Shown piece by piece: positions 24,672 through 32,942 of a stretch of DNA of 64,000 nt. The notes beneath the pieces are model-generated. The model had not been told where the DNA came from and did not search any database. It worked only from the letters and a program-made list of their open reading frames with translations. The stretch is from Paenibacillus tyrphae (GTDB lineage Bacteria; Bacillota; Bacilli; Paenibacillales; NBRC-103111): assembly GCF_000722545.1 (NCBI RefSeq), contig NZ_JNVM01000015.1, positions 124,001 to 188,000 of the forward strand, in the 5' to 3' direction. Within the stretch, counting starts at the first letter, position 1. Each line of letters opens with the position of its first letter. A program made the position numbers and the translations under genes.

Positions 24672-25613
24672 ATGAAATCAGCAGTTCCTTATTTGCAAGT
24701 CGCAGCGGCGATGCTGATCGTCGGAAGCTTCATCATCGTCAATAAAATGATCGTCCGCACGTTTCCCGTGTTTTTGGCCTCCGAGCTTCGGCTGTTAACC
24801 GGCGCCATCATTATGACGCTGCTTCTGCTCGCCCGCGAAGGACGTTTTCCGACCCTGACGAAGAAGGATTGGGTCGTTTTATTTTTCCAATCGTTTATCG
24901 GCGTGTTTTTGTTCAGCTTCTTTATGCTGTACGGCTTAACCTACACGACGGCGCTGGAGAGCGGCATCATCACAAGCATGACCCCGGTGATGGTCGGGCT
25001 GATTTCGCTGTTATTTTTCAGGGAACGGCTGAGGTGGAATCAAACGGCAGGCATCGTATGCGCCGTCCTCGGAGCGCTCGCCATCAATATTTTCGGCGGC
25101 ATGTTTAATACGTCCTGGAGCTTGCATACGTTGTGGGGAAACCTGCTCGTGCTGTTGGCCGTTGCCGGGGAGGGCGTATTCTTGACGTTCGGCAAGCTCG
25201 TCTCCAAGCAGGTCAGCCCGATCGCCATCGCGACGATGACGAGCTTGCTCGGCTCGGCGTTTTTTTTGCCGTTTGCGGCATACAATGCGGCAAGCTTCGA
25301 TTTTGCCGCGGTGAGCGCGACGGACTGGCTGCTTGTGCTGTACACGGGAGTCGTAATTACGGTCATTGCCACGATTTTGCTGAACCAGGGGATGGCGAAA
25401 ATTTCGGCGGGCTCGTCGGCGGCTTTTACCGCATTGATGCCCCTCAGCACCATCGTCATGTCGGCGTTGTTTTTGCATGAGTCGTTTTTCTGGTACCACT
25501 TCCTGGGGATCGCCTTCGTCTTTGCCGGGATTGCGTTTGCGACATTGCCCTCCTCCCGGACGAAGCGGAGAACCTCCGTGGCGGCGCAGAGCAAAGGCTA
25601 CGAAGGATTATGA
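24672..25613 (+). CDS. DMT-superfamily (EamA) transporter
   Basis: 313 residues from ATG 24672; GGAGGAG lies 13 nt upstream, and an in-frame ATG at 24651 precedes that site. Two EamA repeats of about five helices each: 'ELRLLTGAIIMTLLLLAREGRFP' and 'LTYTTALESGIITSMTPVMVGLISLLFFRERL' in the first, and 'GSSAAFTALMPLSTIVMSALFLHE' in the second. It probably exports amino acids or related metabolites. Monocistronic, and convergent with the two-component genes. Confidence 0.86.
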   Translation: MKSAVPYLQVAAAMLIVGSFIIVNKMIVRTFPVFLASELRLLTGAIIMTLLLLAREGRFPTLTKKDWVVLFFQSFIGVFLFSFFMLYGLTYTTALESGIITSMTPVMVGLISLLFFRERLRWNQTAGIVCAVLGALAINIFGGMFNTSWSLHTLWGNLLVLLAVAGEGVFLTFGKLVSKQVSPIAIATMTSLLGSAFFLPFAAYNAASFDFAAVSATDWLLVLYTGVVITVIATILLNQGMAKISAGSSAAFTALMPLSTIVMSALFLHESFFWYHFLGIAFVFAGIAFATLPSSRTKRRTSVAAQSKGYEGL

Positions 25614-25636
25614 TGCCGGCAGACCTGCCTAAGCTC

Positions 25637-25672
25637 AAAAAGCCCCGGGCCGAATAATCGCGTCCCGGAGCT
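25637..25672 (-). terminator. Intrinsic terminator of the two-component operon
   Basis: On the minus strand AGCTCCGGG ... CCCGGGGCT (one G-T wobble) is followed by TTTTT, about 55 bp past the response regulator stop. Confidence 0.7.
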
Positions 25673-25726
25673 GAAAGATGCCGTTCTTTACCACAGAAGC
25701 CCGCCGTTCCGCTAACGCGCCGCGGG

Positions 25727-26410
25727 CTATTTTAAATGCAATCCGTTCTCCACGGCGAAAATAACCGCCTGCGTCCGGTCCCGCACATCCAACTTGGCGA
25801 ACAGACTCGACAAATGATTCTTCACGGTCGTCTCGCTCAGAAACAGGCGGGCGGATATTTCCTTGTTGCTGCAGCCTTCCAGCAGCAGCCCCAATACTTC
25901 GCGCTCCCGCTCCGTCAGCTGGACGGAGACGCTGCTTAGGGCAGGGGGCGTTCCGCCCGCACGCTTGGCCTCGGCGCTCCCCAACGAACGCATAAGACCG
26001 GACAGCTTGCGCAAGTAAGACGCCGGCACAATCGATTCCCCGCTGCGGATCAATTCGATGGCCTTGAGCAGCTCCTCCGGGGTGAGGTCCTTCAGCAAAT
26101 AGCCGATCGCCCCCGCTTCCAAGCAGCCTGTGATCAGTTCGTCCTCTTCGAAGGTGGTCAAAGCGACAATTTTGATATCCGGATAAGCCTGCGCAATGCT
26201 CCGCGTGGCCTCAATGCCGTCCATCCGGGGCATCCGCATGTCCATGAGGATGAGGTCCGGCCGGAGCAGCGCCGCTTGCTCCACCGCTTCGATCCCGTCG
26301 GCCGCTTCTCCTGCGACTTCGATGCCGGGCTGCCGCTCCAGCACGATCGCCAAGCTTTGACGAATCAGCGTCTGATCGTCGCAAATGATAATCCGATACG
26401 GAACGCTCAT
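25727..26410 (-). CDS. NarL/LuxR-type response regulator
   Basis: 227 residues from the ATG at 26410, which has GGAGG upstream and overlaps the kinase stop by 4 nt. The receiver domain has the acidic pair 'ICDDQ', the phospho-acceptor Asp in 'LILMDMRMP' and the Lys in 'YLLKD'. The C-terminus is a LuxR helix-turn-helix ('LTEREREVLGLLLEGCSNKEISARLFLSETTVKNHLS'). It pairs with the HisKA_3 kinase just upstream. Targets unknown; a direct repeat upstream of the operon is a candidate site. Confidence 0.92.
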   Translation of the reverse strand: MSVPYRIIICDDQTLIRQSLAIVLERQPGIEVAGEAADGIEAVEQAALLRPDLILMDMRMPRMDGIEATRSIAQAYPDIKIVALTTFEEDELITGCLEAGAIGYLLKDLTPEELLKAIELIRSGESIVPASYLRKLSGLMRSLGSAEAKRAGGTPPALSSVSVQLTEREREVLGLLLEGCSNKEISARLFLSETTVKNHLSSLFAKLDVRDRTQAVIFAVENGLHLK

Positions 26411-27621
26411 CCCCCGTCCTCCTTCATCTCTGCCTGCTCGTCCGCGGGCCAGCTCAAAATGATGCGAAAGCTGTCGTCCGCCGAATCGAACGTTACGCTG
26501 CCGCCGACGCTCCGCATCCGACGCTCCATGCCGCTTAATCCGATACCGGGTTCCACGGGCTCCGACACCATGCTTCCGTTGTTCATGATCATCAATTGGG
26601 CGAACCCGCCCGACTCCCGCTGCAGGATGGTGATATCGCTTGCCTTGCCGTGACGAATCGCATTCGTGACCGCTTCCTTGACGCATTGATAGACGGCATA
26701 CCGCTTGGAGGGCGGTACCTCCGACGAATGAACGATGCCGATGTTGACTCCGCTCGTCACCTTCACGCTGGCGGCAAACCGCTCCAACAGTCCTTGCCAG
26801 TCGCGGGCGGCGAACCATTCCTCGATTTCCTGCATGGAGCGGACGGCCCGGCGGATTTCCTCAAGCCCGTCCTTTGCCGCCCCCCGCAAGGACAGCAGGT
26901 GCCGTTCCGCTTCGTCCGGACTCGTTCGCACCAGCTCCCTGCAAGCGTCCAGTCCGCGAATGACGGTCGTCAGGGTATGGCCCACCGTATCGTGGATTTC
27001 GCCTGCAAGCCGCGTCCGCTCGCGAAGAACGGCACTCTCCTCCGCTTCCAAAGCATATTGAATCAACTCCGTATGCGCCTCCTCCAACGCAGCCTGCTGC
27101 CTTTTGATCCGGTTCAACAGCGTTTGCGTCATGCGGTGCTCCTCCGTCTGGGAGCGGATCATCCAGCCGATCGCGTAGACGATGAACCAGCCCGGGTCCA
27201 GCGCCCGCACGGAAGCCTCGAACCCGTATCCGGCCAAACGGTGGCCGAGAACCATCAAACAAGCAACCGCGGCTAAAGCCGGCATTCCCGCGTTGAACGG
27301 CAAATTGCGTCCGCACCGCAGAATAACCGGCAAAAATAGCAGTACAACTTGCGGCACCCGATCCGCATACATAACGGTCAGTCCGGCAACAAGCGCGCTC
27401 TCCGCTGCGATTTCGGCCATCACCCGCCGCGGTGTCCCGTCGCGCGAATAAAGGAACTGAAGGAGCCCGAAGCCCAGCAGCAGCCCGTACGTCAGCAGCG
27501 ATTCGGGGTCGGCCAGGCGTCCCGGCCGCTCCATCACATAGGGCCGCAGCACCAGGAACACCATAAGCCACCGCAAGCCATGAGCCATGGCCGCCCGAAT
27601 CATCGCATGTTTTGCCGGCAT
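26407..27621 (-). CDS. NarL-family sensor histidine kinase (HisKA_3)
   Basis: 404 residues from the ATG at 27621 (GAGGAGG upstream). Five or six N-terminal membrane helices with little extracellular loop precede a coiled segment and the dimerisation/phosphoacceptor motif 'LAGEIHDTVGHTLT'. The ATP-binding domain has the N-box 'CVKEAVTNAIRHGKA' and G-box 'GIGLSGMERRM'. Architecture resembles DesK/LiaS-type kinases that sense membrane or envelope state. It is translationally coupled to the response regulator. Confidence 0.92.
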   Translation of the reverse strand: MPAKHAMIRAAMAHGLRWLMVFLVLRPYVMERPGRLADPESLLTYGLLLGFGLLQFLYSRDGTPRRVMAEIAAESALVAGLTVMYADRVPQVVLLFLPVILRCGRNLPFNAGMPALAAVACLMVLGHRLAGYGFEASVRALDPGWFIVYAIGWMIRSQTEEHRMTQTLLNRIKRQQAALEEAHTELIQYALEAEESAVLRERTRLAGEIHDTVGHTLTTVIRGLDACRELVRTSPDEAERHLLSLRGAAKDGLEEIRRAVRSMQEIEEWFAARDWQGLLERFAASVKVTSGVNIGIVHSSEVPPSKRYAVYQCVKEAVTNAIRHGKASDITILQRESGGFAQLMIMNNGSMVSEPVEPGIGLSGMERRMRSVGGSVTFDSADDSFRIILSWPADEQAEMKEDGG

Positions 27622-27741
27622 TGTTCCGTTCCTCCTCGCAGGGGATTCCTTCTTCATCTTACATGCAGGCCCGCCTCAAGAAAAGCCCGGTTTCCGGCCA
27701 AGAACAAATCGTCCGCGCAAGCCCTCCCGGAACCGGTGCCG

Positions 27742-28185
27742 TCAGCCTTTCAGCTTCCGGTAAGCACGGTAAATCCACAGCCTTCGGAAGACGACCGAGC
27801 CGAGTCCGACCATCAGAAGCGCTCCGCTAATCAGCTCCGCGCCGTCGCCGAAATGCCGGGACATCCAGCGGACGCCAAGCAGAACGAACCAAATGGCGAT
27901 CCCGGCCACCGAGCCTTTCATGACGACTTCCCCGGTGGCAGCATGAATGCGGAATTTCGTCAAAGCGCCCCGGGCTATACCCACCACGGCCCCTACGGCG
28001 GCGCCTGCCGTCATAACCAGCGGAGCATACGGTGTCAACGTAAAATCTTGTCCGATCAGGCGCAGGCTGACATAAACCATCAAAGCGGGCACGATCCATA
28101 ACGTCGCTATTTTCACCGGACGCTCCCGCAATTGTCTCAAAGCAATCCAGATCAGCAAAACCAGCAAAATCAATCCGTCGGTCAT
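27742..28185 (-). CDS. DUF1453/CcdC-like membrane protein
   Basis: 147 residues from ATG 28185 (GGAGGG upstream, 10-nt spacing). Four membrane helices, with 'LRQLRERPVKIATLWIVPALMVYVSL' and 'GAAVGAVVGIARGALTKF' as in the CcdC/YneJ-type DUF1453 family. It heads the two-component operon, and such small membrane proteins often act with the kinase; that is inferred. Confidence 0.75.
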   Translation of the reverse strand: MTDGLILLVLLIWIALRQLRERPVKIATLWIVPALMVYVSLRLIGQDFTLTPYAPLVMTAGAAVGAVVGIARGALTKFRIHAATGEVVMKGSVAGIAIWFVLLGVRWMSRHFGDGAELISGALLMVGLGSVVFRRLWIYRAYRKLKG

Positions 28186-28253
28186 CGGCTTTATTCCCTC
28201 CAAGTCGTTGATGCCTCCATCGTACCCGTTTCCCGCAGGACGCACATCACCAA

Positions 28254-28285
28254 AACGGACACATCATCATCGTCCGAACGGACAC
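28254..28285. promoter_or_regulatory. Direct repeat upstream of the two-component operon
   Basis: Two copies of AACGGACAC (28254-28262 and 28277-28285), 23 bp apart (about two helical turns), lie about 70-100 bp upstream of the first gene, with further GTCCG sequences beyond. This is a plausible binding site for the LuxR-type regulator. The rest of 28186-28489 shows no gene. Confidence 0.4.
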
Positions 28286-28489
28286 TCTTTTGGGGAACCG
28301 TCCGTCCGGCTATCGACAGGAATATTCACCGAGGACCGGAGCTGCCGGATAGCTGCTCGCTTAAGCTGCGGTTAAGCTCCACGATTCCTTCGAATTGTTT
28401 GATCGTTAAGGAAGCTTTTCCTCCCTCCTCCGATCCGGCAGTATAGTAAATCTTGTAAATTAAAGGGATCAGCGCTGCTGAGGCATTCG

Positions 28490-28891
28490 TCATGCCGAAT
28501 AGTTTGCCCGGTCGGTTTCGGTAAAGCCGTTATGTTCTCTATAGCTTTTCTCCAAGTTTTTCGTGATTTCCAGCATGTTATTCGCTATCGGGTTCAACAG
28601 ATTCGTATGCGTCGCACGATCGATCGTATCCGAATCAGCTTCAATCGCAGCAAGCCTGCGATTTATAGCGATGACGGATTGTATGGTCAATGGCCCGTTA
28701 TGATTGCTGACGATCTCCTCGTAATTGCTTAGAATCCTATAAAGTGAATGCCCTGCGATGCTTTCCAATTCCATCTTGTTTCCTTGACGACGTTCATAAA
28801 GATCATAAAGAATGGAAGCCATCATCCATAATAAAACAAAAGTAACGAACAGGAGAAACGCCGTTTTCTTCTGGACCCATTTCAAATTCAC
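28490..28891 (-). CDS. Single-pass membrane protein of unknown function (133 aa)
   Basis: Starts with GTG at 28891 just after AGGAGCG. One N-terminal signal-anchor helix ('FLLFVTFVLLWMMASILYDLYE') is followed by a roughly 95-residue helical domain with 'SIAGHSLYRILSNYEEIV' and a polar C-terminus. The shape is that of a small extracytoplasmic sensor or chemoreceptor-like four-helix half. No family recognised, and no partner gene is adjacent. Confidence 0.6.
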   Translation of the reverse strand: MNLKWVQKKTAFLLFVTFVLLWMMASILYDLYERRQGNKMELESIAGHSLYRILSNYEEIVSNHNGPLTIQSVIAINRRLAAIEADSDTIDRATHTNLLNPIANNMLEITKNLEKSYREHNGFTETDRANYSA

Positions 28892-28986
28892 CCGCTCCTA
28901 CCGTCTGTTGAATTAAGTCTAGTATACGGTTTTGTTTGAACAAGAGCATTGGACATTGACAAACGATTCAATGACGCGGGAATGAC

Positions 28987-29017
28987 AAAAAGCTGCCTGG
29001 CATTCATGCCAGGCAGC
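28987..29017 (-). terminator. Intrinsic terminator of the opp operon
   Basis: A perfect 12-bp stem (GCTGCCTGGCAT tc/ga ATGCCAGGCAGC) is followed by TTTTT on the minus strand, 14 bp after the oppF stop. Confidence 0.92.
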
Positions 29018-29030
29018 CTTTGGTTCGATG

Positions 29031-29996
29031 CTATACAAGATGGCAGGCCACGTAATGGCTGCCCCCGACATCCCGGTAATCCGGCACCTGCTCGCGGCAG
29101 ACCGGCTGCGCCAGTGGGCAGCGCGTGTGGAACTTGCAGCCCGAAGGCGGATTCGCCGGGCTTGGAATGTCGCCCTTCAGCACGATCCGCTCGCGCCGTA
29201 CAGTCGGGTCGGGCACCGGCACCGCCGACAGCAGCGCCTGCGTGTAAGGATGCAGCGGGCGGGCGAACAGCTCATCCCGCGGCGCCTGCTCCACCATCGT
29301 GCCGAGATACAGCACGCCGATTTGCGTGCACAGATGCTCGACGACGCTGAGGTCGTGCGAGATGAACAGATACGTCACTCCACTGCGCTCCTGCAGGTCG
29401 CTGAACAGGTTGACGATCTGCGCTTGAATGGACACGTCCAGCGCGGACACCGGCTCGTCGGCTACGACGAAGTCCGGGTTCAGGATGATCGCCCGGGCGA
29501 TCCCAATCCGCTGCCGCTGGCCGCCGGAAAATTCGTGCGGGTACCGGTCGTAGTGATCGGGAAGCAGGCCGCAGACGGCCAGTACTTCCCGCACCCGCTC
29601 CCGGGCTTCGGCCTTCGACGCCAGCCCGTGGTCGATCAGCGCTTCGCCGATCGCCTCGCCGACGCGCATCCGCGGATTCAGCGAGCTGAACGGATCTTGG
29701 AACACGAGCTGCATTGAGGGCCGCAGCTTGCGTAGTTCGTCGCGGGACAGGCCGTACAAGTCCGTCCCTTTGAAGTAGACGTCGCCCGCCGTCTTCTCCG
29801 TCAGCCGGAGCACGGTGCGGCCGATCGTGCTCTTCCCGCTGCCGGACTCGCCGACGAGTCCGAACGTCTCGCCGCGCCGGATCGCGAAGCTGACGTCGTC
29901 CACCGCTTTGACATCGCCGACGCGGCCGCCGAAGACGCCGCCTTTGATCGGATAGTAGGTTTTGAGCTCTTGAACCTTCAGCAGGGCGTCCGTCAT
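29031..29996 (-). CDS. oppF: Oligopeptide/dipeptide ABC transporter ATPase, OppF type
   Basis: 321 residues. Walker A is GESGSGKST; the signature 'FSGGQRQRIGIARAI' and Walker B 'FVVADEPVSALD' follow. The C-terminal oligo_HPY extension ('PPSGCKFHTRCPLAQPVC') is specific to Opp/Dpp ATPases and carries the Cys cluster that can hold an Fe-S centre. It is the last gene of oppABCDF and overlaps oppD by 4 nt. It drives peptide (or nickel-peptide) import from the receptor at the start of the operon. Confidence 0.92.
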   Translation of the reverse strand: MTDALLKVQELKTYYPIKGGVFGGRVGDVKAVDDVSFAIRRGETFGLVGESGSGKSTIGRTVLRLTEKTAGDVYFKGTDLYGLSRDELRKLRPSMQLVFQDPFSSLNPRMRVGEAIGEALIDHGLASKAEARERVREVLAVCGLLPDHYDRYPHEFSGGQRQRIGIARAIILNPDFVVADEPVSALDVSIQAQIVNLFSDLQERSGVTYLFISHDLSVVEHLCTQIGVLYLGTMVEQAPRDELFARPLHPYTQALLSAVPVPDPTVRRERIVLKGDIPSPANPPSGCKFHTRCPLAQPVCREQVPDYRDVGGSHYVACHLV

Positions 29997-30970
29997 CGCG
30001 ATTCCTCCTCATAAAGCCAGCAGGCGACCCGGTGCTCTGCGCCTTGCGCCCGCATCGGCGGCTGCTTCGTGCGGCAAATGTCCATACAGTGCTCGCACCG
30101 GTCGCTGAAATAACACGAGTCCCCTATGCCGATCAAGTTCGGCACCTGCCCGGGGATGGAATACAGCCGGTCCTTCCGCTCGCCGATGACGGGCTTCGAT
30201 TTCAGCAAGCCCTGCGTGTACGGATGCTTCGCATGACGGAACAGCTCGACTACCGGCGCTTCCTCGATCACTTTGCCCGCGTACATCACGACGACGTAAT
30301 CCGCCGTCTCCGCGACGACGCCCAGATCGTGCGTGATCAGCAGAATGGCCGTATTGTACTGCTCCTTGACCTGACGGAGCAGATCGAGAATTTGCGCCTG
30401 GATCGTCACGTCGAGCGCCGTCGTCGGCTCATCGGCGATGAGCAGCTTCGGACTGCATGCGAGCGCTGAAGCGATCATGACCCGCTGCAGCATGCCGCCG
30501 CTTAGCTCGTGGGGATAGGCGGCGAACACGCGCGGTGCGTCGGGTATGCCGACTTTTCCGATCAACGAAAGGACTTCCGCCTTCGCTTCCTTGCGGCTGA
30601 GCAGCCGATGCTCCATCAGCGGCTCCATCAACTGCTCTCCGATCGTCAGCACCGGATTGAGGGACGACATCGGCTCCTGAAACACCATCGCTATCTCGCT
30701 GCCGCGAAGTCTCCGCATCTCCTCAGGCTTCAGCGAGAGCAGGTCGCGGCCGTCCATCTCGACGGCTCCGCTTTCGATCTTCCCGTTATCGGCGACCAGC
30801 CGCATGAGCGACAGCGCCGTGACGCTCTTGCCGCTGCCCGATTCGCCGACGATGCCGACCGTCTCCCCTTCCCGAATGCGGAAGCTGACATCGTTGACCG
30901 CCTTGACGACGCCGGACTCCGTATGAAAATACGTATGTACGTGTTTGAATTCGACGAGTGTTTTGTTCAA
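29993..30970 (-). CDS. oppD: Oligopeptide/dipeptide ABC transporter ATPase, OppD type
   Basis: 325 residues with Walker A GESGSGKSV, signature 'LSGGMLQRVMIASAL', Walker B 'LLIADEPTTALD' and the oligo_HPY tail ('GDSCYFSDRCEHCMDIC'). Forms the heterodimeric ATPase with the downstream OppF, to which it is translationally coupled. Confidence 0.92.
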   Translation of the reverse strand: MNKTLVEFKHVHTYFHTESGVVKAVNDVSFRIREGETVGIVGESGSGKSVTALSLMRLVADNGKIESGAVEMDGRDLLSLKPEEMRRLRGSEIAMVFQEPMSSLNPVLTIGEQLMEPLMEHRLLSRKEAKAEVLSLIGKVGIPDAPRVFAAYPHELSGGMLQRVMIASALACSPKLLIADEPTTALDVTIQAQILDLLRQVKEQYNTAILLITHDLGVVAETADYVVVMYAGKVIEEAPVVELFRHAKHPYTQGLLKSKPVIGERKDRLYSIPGQVPNLIGIGDSCYFSDRCEHCMDICRTKQPPMRAQGAEHRVACWLYEEESR

Positions 30971-30976
30971 TGCCGC

Positions 30977-31921
30977 TTACCTTCCTTTCAATCGGGGATC
31001 GAGCGCGTCCCGAAGCGCATCGCCAAGCAGGTTGATGGCGATGACGGTGGTTAAAATCGCCATGCCCGGCGGAATCCACACCCACGGCCGCTTCTGAAAA
31101 TCGATGAGCGAGTTCGCCGCATCGAGCATATTCCCCCAGGACGGCGTCGGCGGGACGACGCCCAGTCCGAGGAAGCTGAGCGTCGATTCGCTGATAATCG
31201 CGCCCGCGACATGCAGCGTAGCGACCACGATCAGGGTCGGCACGGTGTTCGGCAGCAGATGCCGGAACATTTTGCGCCGGTCCCGCAGCCCGAGCGCTTC
31301 CGCCGCCTGCATATACGCCTGCTCCCGCAGCACCAGCAGCTCGCTGCGGACGAGCCGCGCCAAACCCGGCCAGCCTAGGAAGCTCAGCATCAGCATGACG
31401 ATATAAATCCGGTAATCCGACGGCACCTTCCACTCCGACATGACAGCTCCCATAATGATCAGCAGCGGAAGGCTCGGAATGGTCAGCAGCACGTCGGCAA
31501 AACGCATAATGACTTGATCGACGATCCCGCGGTAAAAACCGGCGAGCGCGCCGAGCACCGAGCCGACCGCTACGGACAACACGACCGAGGCCACGCCGAC
31601 CGTCAGCGAGATGCGCCCGGCCTGCATCAGCCGGGTCAGCACGTCCCGGCCCAGACCGTCCGTCCCAAGCCAATGCAGCGCACTGGGCGGCTTGTTGATC
31701 CGGGCGACGTCGACCTTGCCGTTCGCGTAGGGCGACAAATACGGCCCGAGGAAGCAAAACAAAATCATAAACACCAAAAACGCCAGGCCGAACAAAGCCA
31801 GCTTGTTTTTGCGCAGCCGACGCGCCGCTTGCCTCCACGGCGAATCCGCCGCGGTCTTCCGGGCGGGTGCCGCAGCGCTGGGCAATCCGGAGCCGGCCGT
31901 TCTTTTTGCATCGATCATCAT
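30977..31921 (-). CDS. oppC: Peptide ABC transporter permease, OppC type
   Basis: 314 residues with an extended N-terminal cytoplasmic segment, then six helices. 'LGTDGLGRDVLTRLMQAGRISLTVG' is the standard OppC/DppC signature and 'EALGLRDRRKMFRHLLPN' is the EAA loop that contacts the ATPase. Lies between oppB and oppD with short gaps. Confidence 0.92.
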   Translation of the reverse strand: MMIDAKRTAGSGLPSAAAPARKTAADSPWRQAARRLRKNKLALFGLAFLVFMILFCFLGPYLSPYANGKVDVARINKPPSALHWLGTDGLGRDVLTRLMQAGRISLTVGVASVVLSVAVGSVLGALAGFYRGIVDQVIMRFADVLLTIPSLPLLIIMGAVMSEWKVPSDYRIYIVMLMLSFLGWPGLARLVRSELLVLREQAYMQAAEALGLRDRRKMFRHLLPNTVPTLIVVATLHVAGAIISESTLSFLGLGVVPPTPSWGNMLDAANSLIDFQKRPWVWIPPGMAILTTVIAINLLGDALRDALDPRLKGR

Positions 31922-31930
31922 GACGTCCCC

Positions 31931-32887
31931 CTACTTTAACCGAATCCGGGGATCGGCCACCCCGTAGAGCAGATCCGCGAGCAAATTGCCGAGCACCGTC
32001 AGCAGCGCGAGAAACATGGTAAAGCCCATCAGCACGGGATAATCCCGCACGCTGAGCGCCCCGAAATAAATGTAGCCCGCGCCCGGCCAATGAAAAATTT
32101 TCTCCGTGATAATAGCGCCTGCGAACAGCCCCGGCAGCTCGAAGCCGAGCAGCGTAATCGCCGGAAGCAGCGCATTGCGCAGCGCGTGCTTGAACAGCAC
32201 GACCCGTTCCTTCAAGCCTTTGGCTCTGGCGGTCCGGACGAAATCCCGACGGATCACTTCCAGCATGTTCGTGCGGAAATACCGCGTAAGCGACCCGACG
32301 CTCAGCAGCGTCAGCACCGTCACGGGCAAGATCATATGATGCGCCACTTCCCAGACGCGCGCCCAGCCTGCGGTTTGGCTGCCCGTATTCGTGATGCCCC
32401 CCGGGGGAAACCAGCCAAAGTCCACAGCGAATATTTTGATCATCAGGAGCCCGAGAAAGAAAGAAGGGAACGACATGGCCGCGAACACGCCGAGCGTCAC
32501 CAGCCCGTCGAACCAGGAATACTGCTTCACAGCCGAAAACACGCCGACAATCAGAGCTATCGTCCATGTCAAAATCATCGACACCAGCGCGATCAAGAAC
32601 GAGTTCCAGATGAACTTGCCCAAAAGGTCCGACACCGGCTCCTGATACTGCATCGAGTAGCCCAGGTTGCCCGTCAACAAGTTACCAAGCCAAATAAAAT
32701 AGCGCTCCAACACGGGCTTATCCAACCCGTAAAGGGTCCGAAGCTCCTGCGCCCGCTCGAGCGTCAGCTTCGGATTCGTATCCACGAAATCCCCCGGCGT
32801 CATCGCGAAGACGAAAAAAATAAGAAGTGACGCCCCCACCAGCATCGGGATCATTAAAAGCAGCCTGCGAACGATATACGATTTCAT
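31931..32887 (-). CDS. oppB: Peptide ABC transporter permease, OppB type
   Basis: 318 residues. 'IVRRLLLMIPMLVGASLLIFFVFAMTPGD' is the characteristic OppB/DppB N-terminus; the EAA loop is 'RTARAKGLKERVVLFKHALRNAL'. Second gene of the operon, 55 bp after oppA with a hairpin between. Confidence 0.92.
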   Translation of the reverse strand: MKSYIVRRLLLMIPMLVGASLLIFFVFAMTPGDFVDTNPKLTLERAQELRTLYGLDKPVLERYFIWLGNLLTGNLGYSMQYQEPVSDLLGKFIWNSFLIALVSMILTWTIALIVGVFSAVKQYSWFDGLVTLGVFAAMSFPSFFLGLLMIKIFAVDFGWFPPGGITNTGSQTAGWARVWEVAHHMILPVTVLTLLSVGSLTRYFRTNMLEVIRRDFVRTARAKGLKERVVLFKHALRNALLPAITLLGFELPGLFAGAIITEKIFHWPGAGYIYFGALSVRDYPVLMGFTMFLALLTVLGNLLADLLYGVADPRIRLK

Positions 32888-32909
32888 GATCGTCCCCCCA
32901 AGAAAGTGA

Positions 32910-32931
32910 GCCCAGCCTTGACCGGCTGGGC
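32910..32931 (-). terminator. Hairpin between oppA and oppB
   Basis: GCCCAGCC ggtcaa GGCTGGGC, a perfect 8-bp stem without a strong T run. It probably gives partial termination or 3' protection, so that receptor exceeds permease. Confidence 0.65.
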
Positions 32932-32942
32932 ATAAGTTGCGG

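Noticed and set aside
30786..32567. 593-codon minus-strand open frame across oppB and oppC
   Set aside because: Out-of-frame reading of two clear permease genes; Arg/Gly-rich nonsense composition.
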